Below, one piece after another: positions 42,855 to 49,607 of a stretch of 62,177 nucleotides of DNA. The stretch covers positions 1-62,177 of the IMG/VR virus record IMGVR_UViG_3300022208_000003; one strand, written 5' to 3'. The notes beneath the pieces are model-generated. The model was not told where the DNA came from. It searched no databases and saw only the letters and a list, made by a program, of their open reading frames with translations. A program made the position numbers and the translations under genes. Source of the DNA: a virus. Each line of letters starts with the position of its first letter. Position 1 is the first letter of the stretch.

Positions 42855-42922
42855 TATCCTATCCCCTCCTCATTAGCTCCATATACAACCATTATATTAT
42901 ACTCAATGATGGTTTCATTCAT
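42854..42922 (-). CDS. 22-aa peptide, duplicated tail of another gene
   Basis: Encodes MNETIIEYNIMVVYGANEEG plus two residues, overlapping stop and start codons on both sides. It repeats the C-terminus of the gene at 43722-43931 (FMNETIIEYNIMVVYGAKEE). The underlying 51-bp DNA repeat has one mismatch. Probably a relic of recombination used as a coupling peptide. Confidence 0.4.
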   Translation of the reverse strand: MNETIIEYNIMVVYGANEEGIG

Positions 42923-42926
42923 GAAA
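42876..42926. repeat. 51-bp direct repeat, copy 1
   Basis: Matches 43741-43791 with one mismatch (G/T). It contains the 3' end of one gene and its junction to the next. Confidence 0.85.
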
Positions 42927-43113
42927 TTTGAATACTCACAATTATTCCGTCTTCAAATTCAATCGTAGTACCTTTTCCGCCATTGCTAGCGAATAACGCC
43001 AATGGAATTCTTCTCACACCTAAGCTCTCTAGCGATCCGACTTTTTGCACGGCAACTCTTACCGTCTCCCCTTCCCTCTTCAGCTCACTAAGAATCTCGT
43101 CAATACGCATCAT
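42919..43113 (-). CDS. small hypothetical protein
   Basis: 64 aa with ATG at 43113. RIDEILSELKREGETVRVAV then LALFASNGGKGTTIEFEDGI. Resembles small phage regulators in size but no match recognised. The stop overlaps the 22-aa peptide. Confidence 0.55.
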   Translation of the reverse strand: MMRIDEILSELKREGETVRVAVQKVGSLESLGVRRIPLALFASNGGKGTTIEFEDGIIVSIQIS

Positions 43114-43408
43114 TTTCCCGTCCAATAACCTTCCTCTCCAGAGCTCCAGAACCCTCAAACAACAACGTCTTATTTTCACCGCTACAATTATCTATAACGG
43201 CAGATCCTGTGTACCCATGACTTTCAACGGTGACGTAATCGTTTTCATGACAGCTTTGCAAGATATGTAATATTGATTCTTCATCCTCAAAAAAAGCAAA
43301 CCCTCTCCAATATCTCAAACCAGGCTTACCGCCAATTCCGTAGTCTTGCGAAAAACTAAGTTTGATCATACAGGGGATGCCGTTGATTGTTCCGTTTTTC
43401 TCGCTCAT
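43100..43408 (-). CDS. hypothetical phage protein
   Basis: 102 aa. Beta-rich (MIKLSFSQDYGIGG, LRYWRGFAFFEDEES) with IDNCSGENKTLLFEG near the end. ATGA overlap with upstream gene. No family recognised. Confidence 0.55.
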   Translation of the reverse strand: MSEKNGTINGIPCMIKLSFSQDYGIGGKPGLRYWRGFAFFEDEESILHILQSCHENDYVTVESHGYTGSAVIDNCSGENKTLLFEGSGALERKVIGRENDAY

Positions 43409-43725
43409 TATTCCAACCCCACATCATCATCAGCGGTGCTATTTCTTAGCCCCCAGAGCCCTTCCCTGTATCTGTATATCGTTACTTCCTCACCTTCAGA
43501 TATAACCATCAGCCCATGCTTTTTACAGAGGGCTTCATACTCCCTGTAAAACGCTTCGTAATTTTCCGGAAGTTTGCCATCCCACGATTCACACCAGCCG
43601 TCCTTCTTGCCTTGAGCGTATTCAATGACGTCAAGATCAGCCTTCTTGCATCTTACTAGGTCGTTTTCTATATTTTCGACATTAGATCTTTCAAGGTTTA
43701 TGCACGTATCGCACCATCTATTCAT
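43408..43725 (-). CDS. Cys-rich hypothetical protein
   Basis: 105 aa. WCDTCINLE at N-terminus, VRCKKADLD, DGWCESWDG give C-x2-C and two more Cys, the common four-Cys zinc layout of small phage proteins. The C-terminus is charged and beta (EGEEVTIYRYREG). Confidence 0.6.
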   Translation of the reverse strand: MNRWCDTCINLERSNVENIENDLVRCKKADLDVIEYAQGKKDGWCESWDGKLPENYEAFYREYEALCKKHGLMVISEGEEVTIYRYREGLWGLRNSTADDDVGLE

Positions 43726-43931
43726 CCCCCCTCCTCCTTGGCTCCATATACAACCATTATATTATACTCAATGATTGTTTCATTCATGAAAGACTTAGAT
43801 CCAACCGGGATGAAGGTTATAGACTCAACTCCATTCTCCTTTTGGATCTTTTCAATATTATTTCTCGTGTAATGATAAATTTCAAACCTTTTGCCATTAC
43901 CTACCTTGGTTTGTATCGGTGTTAGCTCCAT
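43722..43931 (-). CDS. hypothetical protein, source of duplicated tail
   Basis: 69 aa from the ATG behind AAGGAGGGATGG, better supported than an earlier start. IYHYTRNNIEKIQKENG and SITFIPVGSKS. Its last 22 codons are duplicated at 42854-42922. Function unknown. Confidence 0.6.
   Translation of the reverse strand: MELTPIQTKVGNGKRFEIYHYTRNNIEKIQKENGVESITFIPVGSKSFMNETIIEYNIMVVYGAKEEGG
43741..43791. repeat. 51-bp direct repeat, copy 2
   Basis: Matches 42876-42926 at 50 of 51 positions, here within the C-terminal codons of the gene at 43722-43931. Confidence 0.85.
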
Positions 43932-43970
43932 CCATCCCTCCTTAACCCTGGCAATCCCCATGGTGATCAT

Positions 43971-44264
43971 TCAATAACCCCATTCAACTCTTTTGCATGT
44001 CGCACCTTGTGATTCAAGCCATGGGACTAGCTTGGTTTTGAAACACTCAGGACACATGTCAACAATGTAGTTTGTACCACATCCTCCATCAGGATAAGAG
44101 CTTCCATCCTTCTGTCTAACTACAACCTCAATCTCAACTTCGTTTACTTCGTAACTTGATGATTCCCAATCTCCCCTACTTGCTATCTTACCGCAAAGAT
44201 CGCACTTTGTTTCAACCAGCTTTTCTACTATGCTAGTAACTTTTTCTTCCTTATAAATTCTCAT
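43971..44264 (-). CDS. zinc-finger protein (four Cys)
   Basis: 97 aa. VETKCDLCGKIAS and later DMCPECFKTKL form two CxxC pairs about 50 residues apart. The centre is acidic (VNEVEIEVVV). Likely a metal-binding accessory factor; common in phage early/accessory regions. Ends directly before the 43722 region. Confidence 0.62.
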   Translation of the reverse strand: MRIYKEEKVTSIVEKLVETKCDLCGKIASRGDWESSSYEVNEVEIEVVVRQKDGSSYPDGGCGTNYIVDMCPECFKTKLVPWLESQGATCKRVEWGY

Positions 44265-44303
44265 TTCGTTCCCCTACCTTTATTTCGTTAAGACGCGCAA
44301 CTT

Positions 44304-44663
44304 TCATTTCTTTTTCTTCTTATTTTTTATCCTCACCGTCACCAATAACCCTCTTTCGTTAAAAACCTTTTTTGTTTTCGCCTTTCTTTTCTTCTTCTTA
44401 TGCTGTAGATTTCTTTTCTTTTTGGCTGGAAGTTTTCCATGCTCGCCCATATGGCATCTATTACATAGCAATATTAAATCGTCAGGCTCTTCATCAAATA
44501 ACCTTTCATACGTTATATGATGTACCTGCTTTCCATTCTTTCCGCATAACTCGCATTTCCCACCCCTAAGGATAATGATATCAGCTCTTATTTTGGCCCA
44601 TTCAGCCGATATGATATAAGCTTTATACTTCTTCTTGCGATCTGTTATATTTTTCCAATGCAT
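44304..44663 (-). CDS. HNH endonuclease, Lys-rich tail
   Basis: 119 aa. CELCGKNGKQVHHITYERL ... NRCHMGEHGK is an HNH core with zinc Cys. Basic tail (KKKKRKAKTKK) suggests DNA binding. The ATG sits immediately after the terminator of the RNA at 44667-44801 and has no visible Shine-Dalgarno, so the real start may lie further in. May be a homing endonuclease or nicking accessory. Confidence 0.72.
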   Translation of the reverse strand: MHWKNITDRKKKYKAYIISAEWAKIRADIIILRGGKCELCGKNGKQVHHITYERLFDEEPDDLILLCNRCHMGEHGKLPAKKKRNLQHKKKKRKAKTKKVFNERGLLVTVRIKNKKKKK

Positions 44664-44666
44664 AAA

Positions 44667-44801
44667 ACAAAAAAGGCTTTACCAACGGTACCGATTCCTT
44701 GAGAGAAAAACCGGTAGGGAACCCGTTGATAAAGCCTTCTTAGCCCCTCAAGTATTTTTTTAAAAGCTCCATCGTTTCCCAGGCGACTTCATAGCTTTGA
44801 C
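44667..44801 (-). ncRNA. structured small RNA unit 1
   Basis: A promoter (44808-44835) is followed by about 135 nt with no convincing gene, ending in a long terminator (arms 44723-44738 and 44673-44688, then T run). A second stem TACCG/CGGTA lies inside, and its loop CTCAAG (44698-44703) can pair with CTTGAG (44747-44752) to make a pseudoknot; G-U pairs extend it to 9. Upstream are AAAGCT and AGCTTTT, a 6-bp stem. Similar layout to the RNA at 52052-52183. Confidence 0.6.
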
Positions 44802-44807
44802 ACTTCC

Positions 44808-44835
44808 ATTATACAGGTTTCGTTGTGGTTGTCAA
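44808..44835 (-). promoter_or_regulatory. strong promoter for RNA unit 1
   Basis: Minus strand TTGACA (44830-44835), 16 nt, TATAAT (44808-44813). Overlaps the 3' end of the 44832 gene. No ribosome site or gene follows before the terminator. Confidence 0.85.
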
Positions 44836-45074
44836 CCTTTCTCGTCAACATTCCTATCAGCTTCAAAACCTTTAGCTATAGAAATCAATATTGCCCTTAT
44901 TTCGGCAAATTCATTTTCGGTCATTTTTCGAGACACTGAAACTTTCTCATTGCCTACTACGATTTCATAATCTTCTGTTGAGATAATATTTGTTCCGATT
45001 AAAACGCAATTATTATGGGTGCAGGTAGATCCATCGCCGATTATTACGTTATTTTTTCCAGGACACTTGTTCAT
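44832..45074 (-). CDS. small hypothetical protein with hexapeptide-like start
   Basis: 80 aa. NNVIIGDGSTCTHNNCVLIG has alternating V/I-G strands like a short left-handed beta turn, then a helical charged end (KMTENEFAEIRAILISIAKG). Overlaps the promoter of RNA unit 1. No family recognised. Confidence 0.6.
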   Translation of the reverse strand: MNKCPGKNNVIIGDGSTCTHNNCVLIGTNIISTEDYEIVVGNEKVSVSRKMTENEFAEIRAILISIAKGFEADRNVDEKG

Positions 45075-45115
45075 TCATACACCTCAATACCAGGCTTTTT
45101 TGGTGCCCATCTCAT

Positions 45116-45271
45116 TTATTTCACATCCCACTCATCGCACAAACTAATATCCTGATGCTGTACCTCCACCCCACTGGAACACTCCGATTTAACCGTTCTG
45201 GAATTGCTCCCGTCGACGATGAACTTCTTTAACTTGTGGTGTTTACAGGTTCGGCAGGTTTTTTCTTTCAT
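45116..45271 (-). CDS. small Cys-containing protein
   Basis: 51 aa (MKEKTCRTCKHHKLKKFIVD...). Begins with CRTC and contains two further Cys (SECSSG, SLCDEW), a small zinc-knuckle layout. Overlaps the end of the 45243 gene. Confidence 0.5.
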   Translation of the reverse strand: MKEKTCRTCKHHKLKKFIVDGSNSRTVKSECSSGVEVQHQDISLCDEWDVK

Positions 45272-45425
45272 TGATTATTGATTCTCCTTGTTTAATAATA
45301 GTTAAATTACCATCATAAGGAGGATGAGATCCGATGCCAATTACCTCTTTAATCTCGACCCATTCCCCGACAAACTCTTCGCCTGGGTTGAGCTTCACAG
45401 CGTCACTCCCCATCGTAGATGACAT
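45243..45425 (-). CDS. small hypothetical protein
   Basis: 60 aa, MSSTMGSDAVKLNPGEEFVG with beta-strand pattern (GEWVEIKEVIGIGSHPPYDG). No family recognised. Overlaps both neighbours. Confidence 0.5.
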   Translation of the reverse strand: MSSTMGSDAVKLNPGEEFVGEWVEIKEVIGIGSHPPYDGNLTIIKQGESIINERKNLPNL

Positions 45426-45594
45426 TTAAAGAAATTATAACAATTTCTCGTGCTTTTAATCTATCCTTAATTTTATCATAAAGAATTTTGTATTCATCAT
45501 TATTCTTAACGCGCCTAACATCTTCCACTGATCCGCTTGAATGAACTAATTTTCCATTACGGTTATGTAATACGCAATAATTATACAAAACCAT
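45403..45594 (-). CDS. small hypothetical protein
   Basis: 63 aa from MVLYNYC; the upstream stop is 2 nt away and GGAGG is 10 nt upstream. Contains NRNGKLVHSSGSVEDVRRVK and a basic helix. No family recognised. Confidence 0.5.
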   Translation of the reverse strand: MVLYNYCVLHNRNGKLVHSSGSVEDVRRVKNNDEYKILYDKIKDRLKAREIVIISLNVIYDGE

Positions 45595-45596
45595 GA

Positions 45597-45827
45597 TTAT
45601 GCATACCTCCAATACCCACTGCAAATCACCCTGCCATCGTCAGGATAGATAATCGTCACGACCTCGTCGCGCTTGCAGCCATAAGGATATTCATCACCGA
45701 TAGCGCACCGGCACGTGTTGCAGTACTCAGAGCCTTTCGCTGGGTTTTTGCCGGCAGCCTCCATACGTTCATCTGCTTCTTCGAATGCTCTTATTTCGAA
45801 TAGGTCTCCGGTGTGTTCGTTATTCAT
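45597..45827 (-). CDS. Cys-rich small protein
   Basis: 76 aa. NTCRCAIGDEYPYGCKRDEV carries three Cys in a zinc-like pattern; helical N-terminus (EIRAFEEADERMEAA). GGAGGGGAA before the ATG overlaps the previous stop. Confidence 0.55.
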   Translation of the reverse strand: MNNEHTGDLFEIRAFEEADERMEAAGKNPAKGSEYCNTCRCAIGDEYPYGCKRDEVVTIIYPDDGRVICSGYWRYA

Positions 45828-46135
45828 TTCCCCTCTTCCTCAAATCGAATCAGTGCGTCGTAGAGATATTTTGGGATTTCTCTCCACCAGAAACATCCAA
45901 ACACATCTTTACCTCCACCAAAAAAACTTCTACCATCGCTCTTTACATAACATAAATAGCAACAGGTTATTTTTATAGGAGGATCATTTTCAGTGAATCC
46001 AGTGCACGTTTCGTCACCATCTACATCGTAAAGGCCTCTATCAACTTCTACAGAAGATAAGCATCTCATGTCTCCATGAGGGTCTTTTCTCAGAGAAGAA
46101 TACTTACATGCATCGCAATACTTGAACCCCATCAC
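45824..46135 (-). CDS. Cys-rich hypothetical protein
   Basis: 103 aa. CDACKYSSL, MRCLSS, DETCTGF and ITCCYLCYVK give many Cys in CxxC-like spacing, similar to small phage zinc proteins. Ends with an acidic helix. Overlaps terS by ATGA. Confidence 0.58.
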   Translation of the reverse strand: MMGFKYCDACKYSSLRKDPHGDMRCLSSVEVDRGLYDVDGDETCTGFTENDPPIKITCCYLCYVKSDGRSFFGGGKDVFGCFWWREIPKYLYDALIRFEEEGK

Positions 46136-46536
46136 TCTTCTCCCTTTACCATTTCAGCGTAGAGCCGTGCTGCATCCTTCGGGCTCATTTGCAAGGTAAT
46201 AACCTTGTGTTCAGGCTTATCAGCGCTTCCTGTGTTTTCTGTCCTCTCGGTAAACCCGTGATTGGTAGAAAGGATGAGCCTTGTTATAGTCGGGTTGTAT
46301 TCGTTATCAAGCCCACCCTCGCATAGTCTTGAACACTGCTTTGTTTTGCATACCTCAAGTAGCCATGCAAGGTGCTCACTTTCTTTAGCCCAATCATAAA
46401 TCCTTGACCTGGGAATAAACACATCGTTTCTAGCGCAAAACGATGATACAAAAGGCCTATCAGTAGTCTGAATGTACTCCTCAAACATGCCGATTATTTT
46501 AAGTTTTTCCCTGTCAGTATACTGCCGCCCAGGCAT
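46132..46536 (-). CDS. terminase small subunit-like protein
   Basis: 134 aa. N-terminal DNA-binding HTH (REKLKIIGMFEEYI...FIPRSRIYDWAKESEHLAWLL) and central helices (KTKQCSRLCEGGLDNEYN then PTITRLILSTNHGFTERTE) match phage TerS DNA-packaging subunits. It recognises the packaging site. Far from the large subunit. Preceded by three 10-bp repeats in the upstream gene end. Confidence 0.78.
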   Translation of the reverse strand: MPGRQYTDREKLKIIGMFEEYIQTTDRPFVSSFCARNDVFIPRSRIYDWAKESEHLAWLLEVCKTKQCSRLCEGGLDNEYNPTITRLILSTNHGFTERTENTGSADKPEHKVITLQMSPKDAARLYAEMVKGEE

Positions 46537-46590
46537 GTGTCCTACCCGTTTAAATTAATCATTATTATCAATATTTTAAAAAATGATGAT

Positions 46591-46620
46591 TTTTGTCACT
46601 TTTTGTCACTTTTTGTCATA
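46591..46620. repeat. three 10-bp direct repeats upstream of terS
   Basis: TTTTGTCACT twice and TTTTGTCATA once in tandem, one helical turn apart; on the minus strand GTGACAAAAA. They overlap the last codons of the 46606 gene and lie about 60 nt before terS. Candidate packaging (pac/cos) or regulator site. Confidence 0.6.
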
Positions 46621-46806
46621 ATCTTCTTGTTTGTCTCTATACGATAAAGCATCATGAAGCTTATGGTAGACATATTTATTATTCGTCATAACCTTAATAT
46701 CAAGATCGATATTAAAAGACCTGGCGACAACTCCCATGAGCCATAACCCAAACCGGCTTCTCCCGATGCCGGTTACCTTGACGTGTAATTCACCTATTGT
46801 TTCCAT
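46606..46806 (-). CDS. small hypothetical protein
   Basis: 66 aa; the ATG overlaps the upstream stop (TAATG). ELHVKVTGIGRSRFGLWLMG then IDLDIKVMTNNKYVYHKLHD. Basic end encoded inside the direct repeats (DYDKK). No family recognised. Confidence 0.55.
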   Translation of the reverse strand: METIGELHVKVTGIGRSRFGLWLMGVVARSFNIDLDIKVMTNNKYVYHKLHDALSYRDKQEDYDKK

Positions 46807-47009
46807 TATTTTTTTATACACATTGGATAAGTTTTAACATGCCCATACGGTGTGTTCCCTGCTGAATTATCAGTTATCTTCAGCCTTTTTGAATTAGCTA
46901 CACACTCTTCCATTGTTTCATATACTGGTGATAATTCAACAACCTGTCCAAATGCCCCGCCTGCTTCAAATCCAGCGGTAATAGACAAAATCAAAACAAT
47001 CTTAAACAT
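46806..47009 (-). CDS. secreted small protein
   Basis: 67 aa with a cleavable-looking signal (MFKIVLILSITAGFEAGGAFG) and two Cys in the mature part (CVANSKRLK, PMCIKK) that could pair. Ribosome site CGGAGGGGAAATG. Likely exported; possibly a superinfection or host-surface factor. Confidence 0.58.
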   Translation of the reverse strand: MFKIVLILSITAGFEAGGAFGQVVELSPVYETMEECVANSKRLKITDNSAGNTPYGHVKTYPMCIKK

Positions 47010-47026
47010 TTCCCCTCCGTAGCAAA

Positions 47027-47185
47027 TTATTGTTTTTCCACGGCGTTTATTCTGCACGTGCATTCGTGGTGGTAATCATATGAGACTATAATATCGTACT
47101 CATCTATTATTTCCACCACAACGGCTGGCTTCCTCGTTGCTTTGTGAACCACGACATCGCCTATTTCAAATGGTTTTTCCGGCAT
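47027..47185 (-). CDS. small SH3/KOW-like protein
   Basis: 52 aa. FEIGDVVVHKATRKPAVVVE reads as a small beta-barrel (like KOW/SH3) followed by IIVSYDYHHECTC. Ribosome site AGAGGTAGAG. Function unknown. Confidence 0.52.
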   Translation of the reverse strand: MPEKPFEIGDVVVHKATRKPAVVVEIIDEYDIIVSYDYHHECTCRINAVEKQ

Positions 47186-47288
47186 ACTCTACCTCTTTAC
47201 GGTTAAATTATTGATAGATAAACTTTAATTATCATTCTACCTACATGGGAGAATGATTGCCGTTATTGGCTACCGTAAAAAGGATTGG

Positions 47289-47495
47289 TTACATTTTTCT
47301 ATATTTTACCACAGGTTCGTCAATTTTGAAAACTTTTTCAACGAGATAGAGGCGCATCATTGAATTTACTCCGACGGCAAACAGTATCATCCCGACGGCG
47401 AGCTTTACGCTTACCGATGACATGATAGTGATTCCGGCTACAAATTGCACTAGAGCCACAAGATGCTCAATCACTCTTGCCTTGTCTTTTTGCAT
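47289..47495 (-). CDS. small two-helix membrane protein (paralogue pair)
   Basis: 68 aa. Two predicted helices (VALVQFVAGITIM; VKLAVGMILFAVGVN) with a basic end. Paralogous to the next gene: VSVKLAVGMILFAVGVNSMM matches VSPKVAIGVFIVLWGNNIML. The two genes overlap. Holin, anti-receptor or stress role possible; none proven. Confidence 0.6.
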   Translation of the reverse strand: MQKDKARVIEHLVALVQFVAGITIMSSVSVKLAVGMILFAVGVNSMMRLYLVEKVFKIDEPVVKYRKM

Positions 47496-47679
47496 GAAAT
47501 TTAGCCACCATTCTGTCTATATTTTCTGTGTCACTGGTATTTCTGTTTAGCATAATATTATTGCCCCATAATACTATAAAAACGCCAATTGCTACTTTAG
47601 GGCTAACAGTATAAATAATTACTCCACCAGTAATTCCCAATATTATTGATAAAATATCATTTAGTATCTTTTTTTGCAT
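47467..47679 (-). CDS. small two-helix membrane protein (paralogue pair)
   Basis: 70 aa with helices IILGITGGVIIYTV and KVAIGVFIVLWGNNI and a basic tail. Paralogue of the 47289 gene. Tandem small membrane proteins of this type are a feature of this genome's accessory regions. Confidence 0.6.
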   Translation of the reverse strand: MQKKILNDILSIILGITGGVIIYTVSPKVAIGVFIVLWGNNIMLNRNTSDTENIDRMVAKFHAKRQGKSD

Positions 47680-47752
47680 CTTTCGCCGCCTTTATCTCGC
47701 ATTTTGCGCATAGGCTAAATTCTGTTAGCTCTCCGCATTTACATGTGTTCAT
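47657..47752 (-). CDS. very small Cys protein
   Basis: 31 aa: MNTCKCGELTEFSLCAKCEI then a Lys-rich tail. Four Cys as CxC-x(10)-CxxC form a mini zinc site. Overlaps neighbours on both sides; no clear ribosome site, so tentative. Confidence 0.35.
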   Translation of the reverse strand: MNTCKCGELTEFSLCAKCEIKAAKDAKKDTK

Positions 47753-47933
47753 TTTTTGTTAATTTTAATAATTTGCACTCAAACATCCATCTTGGCTTAA
47801 GAAAAAATACATATTTTAATTTATATAAAAAATTAGAATCGCAATAATTACACCAACCTAATGGAGGTCTCAACTGTTCACGATGACCGTCGTATCGATA
47901 ATATAAATATTTTTTAATGATATTATGCATCAC
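47739..47933 (-). CDS. small basic Cys/aromatic protein
   Basis: 64 aa. YLYYRYDGHREQLRPPLGWC, then NYCDSNFLYKL and a basic end. Looks like a small nucleic-acid or membrane-edge protein. No family recognised. Confidence 0.5.
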   Translation of the reverse strand: MMHNIIKKYLYYRYDGHREQLRPPLGWCNYCDSNFLYKLKYVFFLKPRWMFECKLLKLTKNEHM

Positions 47934-47962
47934 TTCTCACATCCACCATCACAAGTTTTACT

Positions 47963-48157
47963 CTATTCCCACGCCGAGCACCCAACAGGACCTTGATAGC
48001 CTATTTCATGGAAAATGTTGATGAATTTTGAATTACACACATAACTATTGCCTGTAATTCCACTTATTCGCGATTTCTTAATAACTTGTTTTTCGAAATC
48101 TTCTCTTGAAGAAATTATTTTACCATTTTTACAAGTATCGCAAAGTTGAGTTTTCAT
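47963..48157 (-). CDS. small Cys-containing protein
   Basis: 64 aa. LCDTCKNGKI at the start, SYVCNSKF, and GPVGCSAWE at the end: four Cys in a zinc-like order. The last codons overlap the next gene. Confidence 0.52.
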   Translation of the reverse strand: MKTQLCDTCKNGKIISSREDFEKQVIKKSRISGITGNSYVCNSKFINIFHEIGYQGPVGCSAWE

Positions 48158-48324
48158 TTCTCACACCATCCCGTACAAGTCTTCCCCCAGCAGTAATCAT
48201 TACAAAGGCAGGGTATATCCAAGCACTCTGCCCGGTCCTTGCCACTTCGCCCGAGATTGCACCGTCCTGCATTTGGACACTTGGAATCGTCTTGGAGTAT
48301 TTTAAGCTCTATTCGACCGGCCAT
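48154..48324 (-). CDS. Cys-rich small protein
   Basis: 56 aa from the ATG in a TAATG overlap. Eight Cys in the last 45 residues (CPNAGRC, AECLDIPCLCNDYC, TCTGWC), suggesting a disulfide or metal-rich knot. Unknown function. Confidence 0.5.
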   Translation of the reverse strand: MAGRIELKILQDDSKCPNAGRCNLGRSGKDRAECLDIPCLCNDYCWGKTCTGWCEK

Positions 48325-48551
48325 TAAGTTGTACCTGAAGTTTTGTATTCGATTACTAGATCTCCGGTATACGTTGTTTCCCACCATGGGGTTGTCGGTA
48401 TCCATGGTGCTGGATAATAATGATAAATAAAAGTTGGGGACTCCTGGGGGAATATATCATTCAAAACTTTCTGGAGATTTTTTGCCTCATCAAGAGATAG
48501 CTTGAGCTCTTCTCCTTCCCTTATTTTTATTGTGATGTGCCCTAATTCCAT
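48324..48551 (-). CDS. hypothetical protein
   Basis: 75 aa. HITIKIREGEELKLSLDEA then KNLQKVLNDIFPQE and a Trp/Pro/Thr-rich end (YHYYPAPWIPTTPWWETT). GGGGGGATGGTAA before the ATG. No family recognised. Confidence 0.55.
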   Translation of the reverse strand: MELGHITIKIREGEELKLSLDEAKNLQKVLNDIFPQESPTFIYHYYPAPWIPTTPWWETTYTGDLVIEYKTSGTT

Positions 48552-48685
48552 TTACCATCCCCCCTTATCGGATATACTTTAACCAGTCGTTTTCTGTTCT
48601 TTAGTCTTGTTTTTAGCTCTTTTTTCAGAGCTAACATTCGGCTTTTGATAATAAGCTCTCCTGTAGCAATCTCTACCCCTGCCAT
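48542..48685 (-). CDS. small basic hypothetical protein
   Basis: 47 aa, MAGVEIATGELIIKSRMLAL and a very basic helix (KKELKTRLKNRKRLVKVYP). Overlaps both neighbours. Ribosome site unclear, so tentative. Confidence 0.4.
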   Translation of the reverse strand: MAGVEIATGELIIKSRMLALKKELKTRLKNRKRLVKVYPIRGDGKWN

Positions 48686-48792
48686 ATGCAAATACCTACC
48701 ATAATTGGAGAGAGTATAAATAAACCAATAATAATTCCGAATATTGATCCTCCAATAACGCCAGATTCAGGCTTCCAAAATTTTATCATCAT
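48673..48792 (-). CDS. very small membrane protein
   Basis: 39 aa with one hydrophobic helix (GGSIFGIIIGLFILSPIMVG). GGGGAG lies 6 nt before the ATG. Sits directly downstream of the lytic transglycosylase, so it may be a holin or lysis regulator. Confidence 0.45.
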   Translation of the reverse strand: MMIKFWKPESGVIGGSIFGIIIGLFILSPIMVGICIWQG

Positions 48793-48819
48793 CACCATCT
48801 CCCCTTATCAGATCGTGAG

Positions 48820-49314
48820 TTACAGTTCCTTCTTGTAATTTTCGATTCGTTTGATGTAGTTGATTGTCTCCTCTGCATGCCTACCTGTTACTTTTGGCAA
48901 AACCTCCGCCAAACTCTCCCATTTATCAGGAATATTGGCTAGCTTCTGGGCTTTGAGGATGTTGCCAAGGCCAGCGTTGTAAGAGGCAAACATGTAGCGG
49001 ATTCGTTCCAAACCTTTTTCCGCCTTCCATATATCGTATATTCGGCGGTCGTAATAAATACCGGCAGTTATATTGATAGCCGGGTCATAGGGATCATTCC
49101 TTAGCCCAAGTGAGCTGCGGATCTCCTGCCATGTAAACGGCATGAGCTGCATTAGCCCCATTGCTCCTACCGGACTTACGGCACTCGGATTAAGACTACT
49201 CTCTGCTAATGCTTGGGCTTTAAACCACTTCCAGCCAATATTGGTATCTTTGAAATAACTGCTTGCTGTCATGGTAAAAAACCAATCATATTGAGTAGTA
49301 TAGTTTTCTCTCAT
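48820..49314 (-). CDS. lytic transglycosylase endolysin
   Basis: 164 aa. Goose-type/SLT signature: AQALAESSLNPSAVSPVGAM with catalytic E38 in ES, then GLMQLMP (53-59) and ASYNAG...NYI. Cleaves the glycan strands of peptidoglycan from the cytoplasm side after holin action. No signal peptide seen. Overlaps the dNTP hydrolase gene. Confidence 0.88.
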   Translation of the reverse strand: MRENYTTQYDWFFTMTASSYFKDTNIGWKWFKAQALAESSLNPSAVSPVGAMGLMQLMPFTWQEIRSSLGLRNDPYDPAINITAGIYYDRRIYDIWKAEKGLERIRYMFASYNAGLGNILKAQKLANIPDKWESLAEVLPKVTGRHAEETINYIKRIENYKKEL

Positions 49315-49607
49315 TATTTACATCCATCTATCCAGAGCAGAAATAAAAGACAACATCCAGCATGCGCAAGATGATGCTGTCCGCTCTCTTCGTCGAATAT
49401 CTCCCCACTCCACCATGCATCAATATGCCTCATCATTGCCGCAAAATACCTACGCTTTGCATCAGGCACATCTTGCCATTGCTCAGGTCCATATTTTTCA
49501 GCCCCAAACGTTAACACGTCGACGATCATTCTTATCGGTCCGAACGGTAGGAGATCCCACATCGGCTTTCCGTTGTCGCGTTTAAGTTCATCTCCCCTTT
49601 CGCCCAT
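49314..49607 (-). CDS. DUF5664-type dATP/dGTP diphosphohydrolase-like
   Basis: 97 aa. KRDNGKPMWDLLPFGPIRMI, TFGAEKYGPEQWQDVPDAKR and AMMRHIDAWWSGEIFDEESG with HLAHAGCC match the phage DUF5664 family, annotated as dATP/dGTP diphosphohydrolase N-terminal domain. It would cleanse or bias nucleotide pools. No PurZ-type partner was seen, so a modified-base role is not supported. Confidence 0.75.
   Translation of the reverse strand: MGERGDELKRDNGKPMWDLLPFGPIRMIVDVLTFGAEKYGPEQWQDVPDAKRRYFAAMMRHIDAWWSGEIFDEESGQHHLAHAGCCLLFLLWIDGCK

Noticed and set aside
44304-44801. Group I intron with HNH homing nuclease
   Set aside because: No interrupted host gene or group I core was recognised; the RNA upstream has its own promoter and ends in a terminator.
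49314-49607. 2-aminoadenine (Z-DNA) phage genome, from the dATP/dGTP hydrolase-like gene
   Set aside because: No PurZ-like synthetase or matching polymerase in the window; one gene is not enough.
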